Shown here piece after piece: positions 1-8,579 of a stretch of DNA of 64,000 nucleotides. The notes beneath the pieces are model-generated. The model did not search any database. It saw only the letters and a program-made list of their open reading frames with translations, and had not been told where the DNA came from. Each line of letters opens with the position of its first letter. The first letter of the stretch is position 1. Source of the stretch: Levilinea sp. (GTDB lineage Bacteria; Chloroflexota; Anaerolineae; Anaerolineales; Anaerolineaceae); NCBI GenBank assembly GCA_029975215.1, contig JARKPO010000005.1, positions 124,001 through 188,000 on the forward strand, read 5' to 3'. The translations under genes were made by a program, and so were the position numbers.

Positions 1-381
1 TGGCACGCCAACGATTTCCCGCCTGACATCACTGACATTGATAATATCCACCCGGTCGACCGGCCAGGGTAACCGATAGTGGGCTCCTGGAGTGGCCCGT
101 GGCTCGATAACCATCCCAAAGCGTCGCACAACCGCTGCTTCTCCCGGATCTACTACATAAACTCCTGTGAGTAGATACACAGCAATTGATAGGCCAAATA
201 TTCCCCAAAATATCCGCTTTGGCCGGAGATGACCAAAAGTGGCTTGTAGATCTTCCCAAGGGGTTTCGCCATCGCCAATAAGAATTTGAAAAATTTTTCG
301 GATGGCTTGTCCGACTTGCCTTAGCCCGGCCCGCCAATCCAGCGGTTTTCTTTCTGGAGGTTGAGATGAGTTGGTTGTCAT
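1..381 (-). CDS. hflK: HflK-like SPFH membrane protein, partial (C-terminus outside window)
   Basis: Only the N-terminal 127 residues are present because the gene runs off the left edge. The ATG is at 379-381. A hydrophobic helix spans about residues 57-76 and leads directly into VVDPGEAAVVRRFG, the typical opening of the HflK SPFH domain, followed by the conserved PWPVDRVD stretch. The same two motifs occur in the SPFH part of the CDF-HflK fusion gene at 1399-2955, so this is a second HflK paralogue. HflK/HflC normally form a membrane complex that modulates the FtsH protease; that role is inferred from family. It follows hflC after 7 bases and is probably the last or penultimate gene of a three-gene SPFH operon. 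A competing open frame covering 29-388 is a shadow with no domain. Confidence 0.85.
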   Translation of the reverse strand, partial: MTTNSSQPPERKPLDWRAGLRQVGQAIRKIFQILIGDGETPWEDLQATFGHLRPKRIFWGIFGLSIAVYLLTGVYVVDPGEAAVVRRFGMVIEPRATPGAHYRLPWPVDRVDIINVSDVRREIVGVP

Positions 382-388
382 AGGGCAC

Positions 389-1333
389 CTAATTGGATCC
401 CGAATCTGATGTCGGGGTCGTAGAATCGGTCTGAGGACTGTTCGTCTCTTGCAGATTTGTGATCGATGGGTTAAGGTACCTCAGTAGTTCAGAGTTGGAT
501 GGCAAGATCAGTGTTGTATTGCCATCGACAAAAACCTCATAGGACTGCAGAGTGCGCAGGAATTGGTAGAATTCAGGGTCTTTCCCAAAGGCAGCCGCAT
601 AGGTGGCTATTGCTTCGGCATCTGCCTGGCCGCGAATTTCGGCCGCTTTTTGGTTCGCATCGGCCAGAATTTGTGCTCTCTCCGTATCCGCTGCAGCTCG
701 AATTTTGGCTGCCTGTTCCGTGCCTTCCGACCGGAACTGGCGAGCAATCGCTTCGCGTTCGGCTTTCATACGCTGAAAGACGCTGGTTAAATTTGCCTGG
801 GGAAAGGTAAGCTGTTTGAGACGTACATCCGTGACGGTAAAACCATACTGCTCTGTCCGGCTGGCGGATGCTTGCGCCACGGTATTCAAGGTGTTGGATA
901 GTTTTAACTGCTCGGTATTCACGGTAACAAGCTGGCTTAATTCCACCTGTCCAAGCGCTACGCCCAACTCGGATGCGATCATATCAGCCAGGCGGGTTTC
1001 CGCACCGATCGGGTCGCGCACCGATTTTAGGAACAGCAGTGGGTCGGTTACTTTCCAGGTTGCATACGCTTCGAGAACGATGTTCTTTTTGTCAGCCGTT
1101 AAAAATTCGGTTTGGGGTAAGTTAAAAACACTCAGCTGGATGTTTATATGGGTGACGCTCTGGATCGGGTCGGGTAATTTGACGTATAAACCAGGGCTGG
1201 TAATCACCCGGACCGGCTGCCCAAATTGTGTAACGATTGCATTTTCCGTCGCGTCCACCTGGAAAAAGACCAAATTGGCCGCAAGAAATACCAAAGCGAT
1301 CAAGAAAAGTACGAGATTTCGGAAGAGTTTCAT
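389..1333 (-). CDS. hflC: HflC-type SPFH protein (FtsH modulator subunit)
   Basis: A 314-residue protein beginning MKLFRNLVL with one N-terminal membrane helix and an SPFH domain containing ENAIVTQFGQPVRVI. An alanine- and glutamate-rich coiled coil (about residues 185-255) follows, as in HflC. The start is set at 1333 because AGGAG lies 8 bases upstream and the preceding in-frame residues have no membrane or SPFH character. It sits between a CDF-HflK fusion upstream and a second HflK downstream, so the two HflK-type proteins bracket a single HflC. The C-terminus ends in a Ser/Thr-rich tail. Established role: HflKC cages or modulates FtsH in the membrane; no ftsH gene is visible here. Confidence 0.88.
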   Translation of the reverse strand: MKLFRNLVLFLIALVFLAANLVFFQVDATENAIVTQFGQPVRVITSPGLYVKLPDPIQSVTHINIQLSVFNLPQTEFLTADKKNIVLEAYATWKVTDPLLFLKSVRDPIGAETRLADMIASELGVALGQVELSQLVTVNTEQLKLSNTLNTVAQASASRTEQYGFTVTDVRLKQLTFPQANLTSVFQRMKAEREAIARQFRSEGTEQAAKIRAAADTERAQILADANQKAAEIRGQADAEAIATYAAAFGKDPEFYQFLRTLQSYEVFVDGNTTLILPSNSELLRYLNPSITNLQETNSPQTDSTTPTSDSGSN

Positions 1334-1398
1334 GAGGTTTGCTCCTGAAGGATGATCTGAGATAAAACGAGAATTACGAGTTTCAGCATGGTCACTTC

Positions 1399-2955
1399 TC
1401 ACGGCTGCGGTGGAAAAGTGCTCGCGCCGTTGACGCCCGGGAACCATAAATCGGTGGACTGCATGCGCACAGCCGAGTCCAGCACGAACTTGCGTGCTCC
1501 GGGCAGGACTCGTTCGACAGATTCCAGGTACAGGCGCAGGCGCGTAACGACCGGAGCCTTGGCATATGCCCCCTGCTGGCTGGCGAACCGGGCTGCTTCA
1601 CCGCTCGCCAGAGCGATTTTTTCAGCCTGGTAGGCATTGGCTGCCTGAATGGCCTTTTCGGCATCACCACGTGCGACTGGAAGAATTTCGTTTTGATAAG
1701 CGAGCGCTTCATTGATAAAGGTATTTCGGTCTTCCCGAGCACTGGCCACATCACGAAATGCTTCTGCAACTTCTGGCGGCGGACTGCTTTCAAGCAGTTG
1801 AATGCCGGTGATCTGTAAACCGGATTGATAACCATCTAGTGCGGATTGGGTCAGGCCTGCGGCTCGTTGTTGAATGGTAGATTTATCCATTGTGAGCAGC
1901 GCATCTACGGATTCACCGGCGACAACTTGACGCATGGCGGCTTCTGACGCCCGTTCGATCAAAATTTTCGGATCAACGGTATTGAGAAGGAAATTGACCG
2001 GGTCGTTGACTTTGTAATGGACACTCAGCCGGATGTTGAGCTGGTTTTCATCCCCTGTCAGCATCAGGCTGGCCGGTGTTTCTAATCGGCGAATTTCGTC
2101 CAACTGAACGATATCTACACGGTCAACCGGCCAGGGCAGCCGATAGTGCAAGCCAGAACCCAGATTCGGTGAAGCTACTGCTCCAAACCGCCGAACAACA
2201 GCCGCCTCTCCGGGTCTGACGATGTAAAACCCAGAAAATAGATACACTCCAAGGAACATTGCCAGTCCAACAGGCAGAAATACCCGCCAAACTGTATGAG
2301 AATAATTGTTGTGTGCGTGGCCAGCTTGGCCTTCTACATCAATCTCGGTACGGTGACGAAGCGCATGGATGGCTGAGGAGGCGATTTCATAACCTGAAAA
2401 CAGAATAAACACCACCACAATGGCGGCAGCAGCCCGATCCAGGTTCGGCAGCCCCAGGGCAGCCCCAGCTAACCCAGCAACCACAACAACAGAGGCATAA
2501 ATGTCCATCTGTGAGTGGTACCCTCCGGCGATGAGCGCCGGTGAATTGGTCTGGCGGCCTACATAGAGTTTGTAGCGCGCAATAAAATAGGCCGCCGCGA
2601 CGGTGACCAGTGAGGCCAGGGTGATGGGAACCAGATTTCTCAGTTCAGGGGATTCGCCGCCTAATACTTCTCGTACGATGTCAAACCCAACATAGAAAAT
2701 TGCACCTGCCACCGCCAGCGCCACCCAATTCTCGGCCATATTGACGCGGTTGCGTGCCTTGTTGCGGTTTGCTTCCCACTGGCTGATGAGCAAGCCGACG
2801 AATACGAACCCCCCAATGACAGCGTCGGCAATTGAGTGAAGGGCACTGGCTCGTAAAGCCAGGCTGCCCGAAGCGCCAGCCAATCCTAGCTTAAAGGCAA
2901 TTAAAAGCAGATTGATGATAATCGTGATCAAGACAGTTCGTTCTTTACGGTTCAT
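1399..2955 (-). CDS. Fusion of cation diffusion facilitator membrane domain to HflK-type SPFH domain
   Basis: A 518-residue two-part protein. Residues 1-200 form a six-helix cation diffusion facilitator (CDF) membrane domain with both metal-binding signatures: H40-xxx-D44 in helix 2 and H147-xxx-D151 in helix 5. The usual cytoplasmic CDF C-terminal domain is missing. In its place are a His-containing linker (about 200-220), another helix (222-243) and a complete HflK SPFH domain from residue 245 (IVRPGEAAVVRRFG, PWPVDRVD) with a coiled coil. The ATG at 2955 has AGGAGG about 10 bases upstream. It is the first gene of the SPFH operon. Inference: metal (Zn/Fe/Mn) transport physically tied to an HflKC-FtsH quality-control complex. 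No frame break is seen between the halves. Confidence 0.85.
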   Translation of the reverse strand: MNRKERTVLITIIINLLLIAFKLGLAGASGSLALRASALHSIADAVIGGFVFVGLLISQWEANRNKARNRVNMAENWVALAVAGAIFYVGFDIVREVLGGESPELRNLVPITLASLVTVAAAYFIARYKLYVGRQTNSPALIAGGYHSQMDIYASVVVVAGLAGAALGLPNLDRAAAAIVVVFILFSGYEIASSAIHALRHRTEIDVEGQAGHAHNNYSHTVWRVFLPVGLAMFLGVYLFSGFYIVRPGEAAVVRRFGAVASPNLGSGLHYRLPWPVDRVDIVQLDEIRRLETPASLMLTGDENQLNIRLSVHYKVNDPVNFLLNTVDPKILIERASEAAMRQVVAGESVDALLTMDKSTIQQRAAGLTQSALDGYQSGLQITGIQLLESSPPPEVAEAFRDVASAREDRNTFINEALAYQNEILPVARGDAEKAIQAANAYQAEKIALASGEAARFASQQGAYAKAPVVTRLRLYLESVERVLPGARKFVLDSAVRMQSTDLWFPGVNGASTFPPQP

Positions 2956-3041
2956 ATCATTCCCTTCCTCCTGTTTGTGAGAATTTAGCGATTGCTTTAC
3001 CCGAAAGTCAGGTCGCTTACAAGGAAAATATCGACTGAAAG

Positions 3042-4226
3042 TTATTGACTAACATAGTCCCAGGGACTGACTTTTCCATAGACTTCATTCCGTAACTCAA
3101 AATGCAAATGTGCTCCAGTAGAGTTACCTGTATTACCCACTGTACCGATTAATTCCCCTTGCGCTACGCTTTGGCCACAGGTCACATTTGCTACACTCAT
3201 GTGAGCGTATGCTGATTGCCACCCATTCCCATGATCGATGACCACCAAATTCCCGTAACCATACTCGCTCCAACCTACGAAAACAACAACGCCGCTATCG
3301 GTGGAATAAATCGCATTTCCTTCTGCGCCGGCAATATCCAATGCAGGGTGGATACTAGAAAAGTCATACCCTGAGAGTGAGCGGGCGACGGTGGGCCAAA
3401 CAAATCCACCAGTACCAATCGCCCCCTGGTAGACTTTTCCGCAAGAGCCCGAACCGTAATAAGCCGCCACTGCCGGATTGCTTCTTGAAATGGGTGGAGG
3501 ACCCCAATCCTGAAGTGCTCTGCGGCCACCTGGAATGATAAGCCAGGTTCCTTCCTGAATTGAAGCCAAAGTCGGTTCGGTAATAAACGGGTCCAGGTTG
3601 TTTTCAGGCCATAAAAGAATTTCTTCAGGCTTGACCTTGAAGAAATTTGCGACGGATTCTAGACTATCGGATTGCTTCCACTGGTAATACACACCGTCGA
3701 CGGGCAGGATCTTTAGCTCTTGACCCGGCCGTAAAAATTGGGGGTTGTCGCGTAATATCTCGTAATTTCCCCACAGTACAGTCTCGGGCTTTAAGCCATA
3801 TTTCTCGGCGATGAGGAATAAATTATCCCCAGGTTTTACTTTGTAAAGAATAACTGCCCGAGATAATTCTGAAATGGTGGTTTTCAATAACGCCAGACGC
3901 CGAATGCCATCGTTGAACTCGGTTTGTAAGTATGTGTACTCGGGTAATTGAACTTCTTCTGATCGTTGGGTCGCTGTTCGAACGAGATTTGAATTCATTC
4001 CTGACAAATTGCTATTCTCCACTTGCATTTCCTGGAAATCTTTTGATTGTCTATTCCCGGATAAAGAAAATCCGGAAACCAATCCGATCGGAGTAAGCAA
4101 TACGATCACTACCATTAGAAGCGTCCGGACCAGTTTTGACCTTTTCAAAAGTAAGTCTACCAGCGCACCTTTTATTCGTAATAAGGGGATGACATGCCTT
4201 TCGTTGGCTCTTTTTTTTATAACCAT
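3042..4226 (-). CDS. Membrane-anchored LysM-LysM-M23 peptidoglycan endopeptidase
   Basis: About 394 residues. An N-terminal membrane helix (LLMVVIVLLTPIGLV) is followed by two LysM repeats; the first contains YKVKPGDNLFLIAEKYGL, and each ends in an L-P/I-P motif. A C-terminal M23 domain carries the zinc site HPALD (H-x3-D), a YAHMS histidine and the HLHFE motif. LysM binds glycan strands and M23 cuts peptide cross-links, so it acts outside the membrane on the wall. The start is ambiguous: ATG 4226 is given, while ATG 4262 in the same frame overlaps the upstream zinc-ribbon gene. Two relatives lie in the window at 13781 and 60938. Confidence 0.85.
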   Translation of the reverse strand: MVIKKRANERHVIPLLRIKGALVDLLLKRSKLVRTLLMVVIVLLTPIGLVSGFSLSGNRQSKDFQEMQVENSNLSGMNSNLVRTATQRSEEVQLPEYTYLQTEFNDGIRRLALLKTTISELSRAVILYKVKPGDNLFLIAEKYGLKPETVLWGNYEILRDNPQFLRPGQELKILPVDGVYYQWKQSDSLESVANFFKVKPEEILLWPENNLDPFITEPTLASIQEGTWLIIPGGRRALQDWGPPPISRSNPAVAAYYGSGSCGKVYQGAIGTGGFVWPTVARSLSGYDFSSIHPALDIAGAEGNAIYSTDSGVVVFVGWSEYGYGNLVVIDHGNGWQSAYAHMSVANVTCGQSVAQGELIGTVGNTGNSTGAHLHFELRNEVYGKVSPWDYVSQ

Positions 4227-4245
4227 ACTGTTTTTTCGGGCGATC

Positions 4246-4638
4246 TCAACTTCCTCCCACATTTTGCCCGCATTGAGGACAAAATCCGGCATTTGAGGGC
4301 ACAGTAAACCCACAAGCCTGGCAAATGGTTGTTGTGTTTGTCAGGTTCGAACCGCAAGCCTGGCAATATTTGCTGCCAATTTGGTTTCTTGCTCCACACT
4401 TTTCACAAACAATCCCTTGAATGTTTTGCGCTACCATGGTCAAATCGTTCCCACAGGCAGAGCAATATCTATTTCCAACATTATTATCTACGCCGCATTT
4501 TGTGCACACCATAGATGATCTTTCATAAGAAGGGGTCTGCCGACCATGGTGGTCAGAACTCGGCTTGTGGCCCCCTTTCCAATTTTGACGGTTGCGACGA
4601 TCAAATAAGTTTTCGAACAGGTCTTCAAGAAAGTCCAT
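4246..4638 (-). CDS. Triple zinc-ribbon protein
   Basis: A 130-residue soluble protein. The acidic, aromatic N-terminus (MDFLEDLFENLFDRR) is followed by a basic linker and three successive C-x2-C...C-x2-C zinc ribbons (CTKCG...CSACG, CEKCG...CQACG, CQACG...CPQCG). The ATG at 4638 lies 6 bases after GGAGG; an in-frame TTG six bases earlier sits inside that ribosome-binding site and is rejected. Function unknown: such ribbons usually mediate protein or nucleic-acid contacts. Its 3' end overlaps the longest possible start of the LysM-M23 gene downstream, suggesting co-transcription. Confidence 0.75.
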   Translation of the reverse strand: MDFLEDLFENLFDRRNRQNWKGGHKPSSDHHGRQTPSYERSSMVCTKCGVDNNVGNRYCSACGNDLTMVAQNIQGIVCEKCGARNQIGSKYCQACGSNLTNTTTICQACGFTVPSNAGFCPQCGQNVGGS

Positions 4639-4691
4639 TTCCAACCTCCATAAAATACTGCGAGGGAATCATATGAACCGCTAAGCGAAGA

Positions 4692-4871
4692 TCAACGATT
4701 TGAATCATTGGTTGCGATCTTTCTACAATATCGCTCGGGATCCTGGTCAAACGTGGTCAGGCATCTGCGCGTGCAAAAGTAATACATCCGTCCGAGATAC
4801 CGGTATGACCACCCTGCCTTACGGGGGAAAAACTCTCTTCCACACACTGGATCTTTCACTCTGTTTTCCAT
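4692..4871 (-). CDS. YHS-domain protein
   Basis: A short protein (59 residues from the ATG at 4871) with the YHS pattern: VKDPVCG near the start, then YYFCTRRC and a FDQDPERY helix, the three-Cys arrangement found in metal-handling YHS domains. The frame stays open to a TTG at 4931, giving 79 residues; no strong ribosome-binding site decides between them, although AGGA precedes the ATG by 13 bases. YHS domains often accompany heavy-metal ATPases, and two others occur in this window (N-terminus of the Cu ATPase and 48523-48696). Here it lies between envelope protease genes, so its role is unclear. Confidence 0.65.
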   Translation of the reverse strand: MENRVKDPVCGREFFPRKAGWSYRYLGRMYYFCTRRCLTTFDQDPERYCRKIATNDSNR

Positions 4872-4942
4872 TTGAGCCAGATTCCTTCGGCCACCTAATT
4901 GATCAATGACATGATCATTTTTAGCGGTCAACTTTGCTACTC

Positions 4943-6112
4943 TTATGACTCTGGCCTCGACCCTACGAGAAGGTTAAGGTCATTTTCCCTGCCATTACGC
5001 ACAATGGTCAGGGTCACTTCTTGCCCCGGCCGCGTTTCCAAAGCGATGTAAACCAACAAATCGTTGAATGTGCCGATAGATTTTCCATCGATTGCGATTA
5101 CAACATCTCCGCCTACTTCCAAAGATCGGCCATTTACCAGGACTTGTTTGTCCGCACCGCGAATGCCTGCTTGCTCTGCTGGTCCACCCGGAGTAACCTC
5201 TACCAGGTATGCTCCGGTAGCGTAAGGCAGGCTCATCGCCTCGACCAGACTGGGATTCACATCGCTCCCTCGAACCCCTAGCCAGGACCACTCGTATTTT
5301 CCTTCTGAAATGAGCTCAGGCACTACCTGATTGACAATGTTCACAGGGATCGCAAAACCGACCCCACTATTACTTTGGGACTGTCCGTCCGTTTCGATTT
5401 GAGCATTGATTCCAATGACGTGGCCATGAAGATCCAGAAGCGGTCCTCCTGAGTTCCCAGGATTGATCGCGGCATCGGTTTGTATTGCTTCGGGTATCGA
5501 GAACGGGGTCAGTGCAGGGATTGTTCTGCCTAATGCGCTGATGACCCCTTTTGTCAAGGTCCCATCCAGGCCAAAGGGATTTCCGATCGCGACCACTGTC
5601 TGTCCGACCGCCAATTCTTGCATATTTCCCAACGGTAAGGGGGAAACCTCATCGGGAAGCTGGTCAACCTGAATGATGGCCAGATCACTGTTAAGATCTA
5701 TCCCTATAATCTTTGCGGATTGAATCAAGCCGTTTGAAAAGGTCACATCCACCTGCTCTGCATCTTGGACGACATGTGCATTGGTGACAATCCGTCCTTT
5801 GTCGTCATAAACAAACCCTGAGCCTGTTCCAACTGGCACCATCTCTTGCTGTACTTGTTGGTAAATCGTGATATTTACAACAGCGGGATTGGCCTGGCTA
5901 TATAAATAAATCAGTAATTCTTCTTGGTTTTGAGAACCGTCAGAAGAGGACCTACCAGGGCCGGGTGAGATCTGTACAACAGTCGGTGTGAGGCGCGGAT
6001 TGAGGATATTAACCATACCTGTTGAGTAGCTGAATGCTGCGCAGCCTAACAAGGGGATCATTACAAGCAGAAGGAGTAACAAATTGCGGAATCGTTTTAT
6101 GCTCATGACCAT
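4943..6112 (-). CDS. htrA: HtrA/DegP-type serine protease lipoprotein with PDZ domain
   Basis: About 389 residues. A lipoprotein signal ends in IPLLGC. The trypsin-like domain shows the catalytic triad: His in NAHVV, Asp in NSDLAII and Ser in NPGNSGGPL. One PDZ domain (about residues 275-375) follows with WLGVRG and GDVVIAIDGK. HtrA proteases degrade or refold damaged extracytoplasmic proteins under envelope stress. The start is chosen at 6112 (GGA about 10 bases upstream and best signal peptide); ATGs at 6106, 6124 and 6151 are possible. Tandem direct repeats upstream at 6169-6188 look like an OmpR-family regulator site, and an OmpR-type pair is encoded at 7176-9250. Confidence 0.88.
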   Translation of the reverse strand: MVMSIKRFRNLLLLLLVMIPLLGCAAFSYSTGMVNILNPRLTPTVVQISPGPGRSSSDGSQNQEELLIYLYSQANPAVVNITIYQQVQQEMVPVGTGSGFVYDDKGRIVTNAHVVQDAEQVDVTFSNGLIQSAKIIGIDLNSDLAIIQVDQLPDEVSPLPLGNMQELAVGQTVVAIGNPFGLDGTLTKGVISALGRTIPALTPFSIPEAIQTDAAINPGNSGGPLLDLHGHVIGINAQIETDGQSQSNSGVGFAIPVNIVNQVVPELISEGKYEWSWLGVRGSDVNPSLVEAMSLPYATGAYLVEVTPGGPAEQAGIRGADKQVLVNGRSLEVGGDVVIAIDGKSIGTFNDLLVYIALETRPGQEVTLTIVRNGRENDLNLLVGSRPES

Positions 6113-6166
6113 ACACTTTTCCATATAGTGATGATGTAACACTGAGATCATAACGGTCCAAAGTTA

Positions 6167-6188
6167 GAAACTTTTGAACAACTTCTGA
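6167..6188 (-). promoter_or_regulatory. Candidate OmpR-family operator (11-bp direct repeats) before htrA
   Basis: On the forward strand AACTTTTGA (6169-6177) and AACTTCTGA (6180-6188) form two direct repeats with an 11-bp period, the usual arrangement for OmpR/PhoB-family dimers. Single further copies lie at 6212-6220 (AACTTCTTT) and 6324-6332 (AACTTCTGA). They lie 55-220 bases upstream of the htrA start. The nearby OmpR-type regulator (8576-9250) is the obvious candidate binder; this is inference. Confidence 0.4.
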
Positions 6189-6224
6189 CAAATAGATTAA
6201 TTGAGAAGAAAAACTTCTTTAGGT

Positions 6225-6265
6225 AAAAAATCCAATCCTTGCCATTAGCTTTTAGCAAGGATTGG
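6225..6265 (-). terminator. Rho-independent terminator, minus strand
   Basis: An 11-bp perfect inverted repeat (CCAATCCTTGC at 6232-6242 and its complement at 6255-6265, 12-nt loop) is followed on the minus strand by six T residues (A run at 6225-6230). It would end transcripts arriving from the YkuD relic and the two-component operon. The remainder of the gene-free stretch 6113-6496 holds only this terminator and the repeats upstream of htrA. Confidence 0.8.
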
Positions 6266-6496
6266 GAGAGGAGAAGGAGGAGATAGTTCTAGTGTAGGAC
6301 TTTTCTTTAAATATGTTCTAAAAAACTTCTGACAAACAAATGAGTGTTGCACATTTAGAATCTAAGAATTTCATTATCACTGCCTTCGAAATTAATAGGA
6401 CCAATATTAACCTCTTTCCTTATTCATTTGCTGCACAGATATTCGCACAATGGGGAGGACGAATTGTCGTTCAGGTAATTGCGCCTGATTTCTCGA

Positions 6497-7149
6497 TCAC
6501 CCGACAATGACCAATGTTCCATAGCCAGTCTGTTCCCAAGTATCCGGAGCTGATATTGGTGTAGCCCAGCGGAATATCCATTTGGCTTCCTCGATCCGCA
6601 TGTTGACACAACCGTGGCTCATCATCATTCCAAAATTATCATGCCAATATGTACCGTGAAACGCGACTCCGTTGGGAGCAAAGAAGGTGGTCCAGGGAAC
6701 ACCAGGTAGTTCATATGCTTCGAGATCGGATGTCAACTGCCCATCGCCCATGTGTTTCGATGGCATTTTTGAGTATACATGGAATTCGCCTGTGGGCGTG
6801 TTTGTCGAGATTAGCCCTGGGATATTTCGCCGGTCAGGGATACCTGTGGAAACTTTTGTTTTCAAAACCACCCGGTCATTTTCATAAGCGGTCAGGGTCT
6901 GCAATGCAATCGAGACGTCAATTCGTTTGTCGGAAGGATTACCTCTGGAGAAATGGGTTCAAATTCTTCGGGTTGTATGAACCGTAAGTGATTCGCCTGA
7001 ACGTGATACTCGACCTCGTTCAACTCATCATGTAAGCGGTACCATGGGGTCCCATCTGGACCAGAGTTTACTCCTTTAACCCAGTGGGTAGAACCATAAT
7101 ACAACCGGTAAAGGGGTTCCCAATTCTTTCTGTACGACTCTTGATGTGT
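6497..7149 (-). pseudogene. Frameshifted, N-terminally truncated YkuD L,D-transpeptidase relic
   Basis: Two minus-strand frames together match the C-terminal two thirds of the intact YkuD gene at 9327-10412. The upstream part (to about 6940) contains WYRLHDELNEVEYHVQANHL and EFEPISPEV, like the intact WAPAKAFRPLTEDEISPISPDV region. The downstream part carries the catalytic motif HGTYWHDNFG...SHGCVNMR and a full C-terminus. One missing base near 6938-6950 would restore DKRIDVSIALQTL. Upstream of 7149 an in-frame TAA follows, and the signal peptide and first domain are absent. Hence a decaying paralogue; a sequencing error could explain the frameshift but not the missing N-terminus. Confidence 0.75.
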
Positions 7150-7175
7150 TTAAGAAAGTTTTTCGTTCAGATTTT

Positions 7176-8579
7176 TTATCTCAAAGCCCCATATCCTTCT
7201 GGTAAAATTTGTTCGGGCAAATCAATGCTAGCCGTTGTTCCCTTTCCAACTTGACTCTGGATCCTCAAATCCCCTTTATGTTCGCGGACAATCCAGCGTG
7301 CGATTACCAGCCCCAGTCCGGCGCCCGGGAGGGTAGATGGTGCGGTTCCACGGGAAAATGGCTGAAAGAGGCGCTCTATACTCTGATTAGAAATTCCGGA
7401 ACCTTGATCAGAAATTTGGACCAGCACGCGGTTGTTCTGGCATCGCAATGCCAATGCTACCGGCGAATGGGGAGGGGAAAATTTTATTGCATTATCGATC
7501 AGGTTAAAAAGAACTTGCCTAAGTCGATCCGGGTCACCCAGTATATAAGATGGTTCACAGGCAATGAGTTCAACATGGTTGTTGCTCCAAGATGATTGAC
7601 TCATCTCATACACTTCCATAAACAGGTCATCCAACCACATAGGTTCTAATTGAAGTCGCCATCCTGCATCCGCTTGGGCAAGGAGAAGCAAATCATCTAT
7701 AAGTCTTGAAACATGTTTGCCTGTTCGTTGAAGTGCCGCAATTGCTTCAGTTCGTCTCTCTTGGTTCCCCTGGAATCGTGCCAGCAAGTCAATGTTCCCG
7801 ATCATCACCGCTAACGGCGTTCGCAGCTCATGCGCAGCCTCAGATAAAAATCGTCGTTGCCCTTCAAATAAAGATTGTAAACGGTCGAGCATGTCATTAA
7901 ACGTATTTGCTAGCAGCCCAATCTCGTCTTGTGGACCTGAATACTTGACCCTAGCCAGGAGGTCTTCCGCACGCACAATATCGCCGGCTGCTTGGGTGAC
8001 ATTTGCAACAGGGCGGAGACCTATGGATGCGAGTACCCAACCGCCGACAAATCCCAGAATGATCACAATAAGAATTCCACCCATATAGATCATGCGAAGA
8101 CGATTTAGTGTTGATTCCAGGCTGGCAAAGGACTGTCCAACTTGCACGGTGCCGATAACCTCCCCCTCCCGAACAAGTGGCTGGTGAAACAAGCGCACAG
8201 ATTGGCCAGAAATGGATATGGTTGTATATGGATTAGCATTGTTCGACAGCCGCCCATCGTCTTTAAAGTCTACCGGAAGTTCTTGAGTCCCCAAATTATA
8301 AGAATGTGAAACTACCTTTCCACTCGCATTTGTTATCTGGAGATACACGCCGGGAGATCGAAATTCATCCGTGCGATCCGCTGTAATTCCCTCAATAGGT
8401 CGGTTGGGTACGACTGCAATTGCATCTGCGACGTGATTAGCACGCTCTACAAGCGTACGATCAATTTCATCTCTTAAGGAAATGGACAAAATTTCATAAG
8501 AGACAATCGAAAAGACAATAAGGCTGACGACCGTCAGGCCCAGATGCCATAAGGTGAGCCGCCATCGCAAGGAGATCAT
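7176..8579 (-). CDS. Sensor histidine kinase (HAMP, HisKA, HATPase)
   Basis: A 467-residue membrane kinase. Helices at about 10-30 and 166-186 flank an extracytoplasmic sensor region of roughly 135 residues; a HAMP linker follows. The phosphoacceptor is H250 in EAAHELRTP. The ATPase domain shows the N box (NLIDNAIKFSPP), G1 (DQGSGI) and G2 (GAGLGLVIARW). Its ATG overlaps the regulator's stop codon as ATGA (8576-8579), so the two are translationally coupled. Signal unknown; the surrounding wall hydrolases, transpeptidases and HtrA suggest envelope state. Confidence 0.9.
   Translation of the reverse strand: MISLRWRLTLWHLGLTVVSLIVFSIVSYEILSISLRDEIDRTLVERANHVADAIAVVPNRPIEGITADRTDEFRSPGVYLQITNASGKVVSHSYNLGTQELPVDFKDDGRLSNNANPYTTISISGQSVRLFHQPLVREGEVIGTVQVGQSFASLESTLNRLRMIYMGGILIVIILGFVGGWVLASIGLRPVANVTQAAGDIVRAEDLLARVKYSGPQDEIGLLANTFNDMLDRLQSLFEGQRRFLSEAAHELRTPLAVMIGNIDLLARFQGNQERRTEAIAALQRTGKHVSRLIDDLLLLAQADAGWRLQLEPMWLDDLFMEVYEMSQSSWSNNHVELIACEPSYILGDPDRLRQVLFNLIDNAIKFSPPHSPVALALRCQNNRVLVQISDQGSGISNQSIERLFQPFSRGTAPSTLPGAGLGLVIARWIVREHKGDLRIQSQVGKGTTASIDLPEQILPEGYGALR

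Noticed and set aside
816-1355. Long open frame on the plus strand within hflC
   Set aside because: It is antisense to a clear SPFH gene, has no domain, no ribosome-binding site and unlikely composition; a shadow of minus-strand codon use.
6938-6950. Programmed frameshift in the YkuD relic
   Set aside because: No slippery heptamer or downstream stimulatory hairpin is seen, and the N-terminus is missing anyway; decay is simpler.
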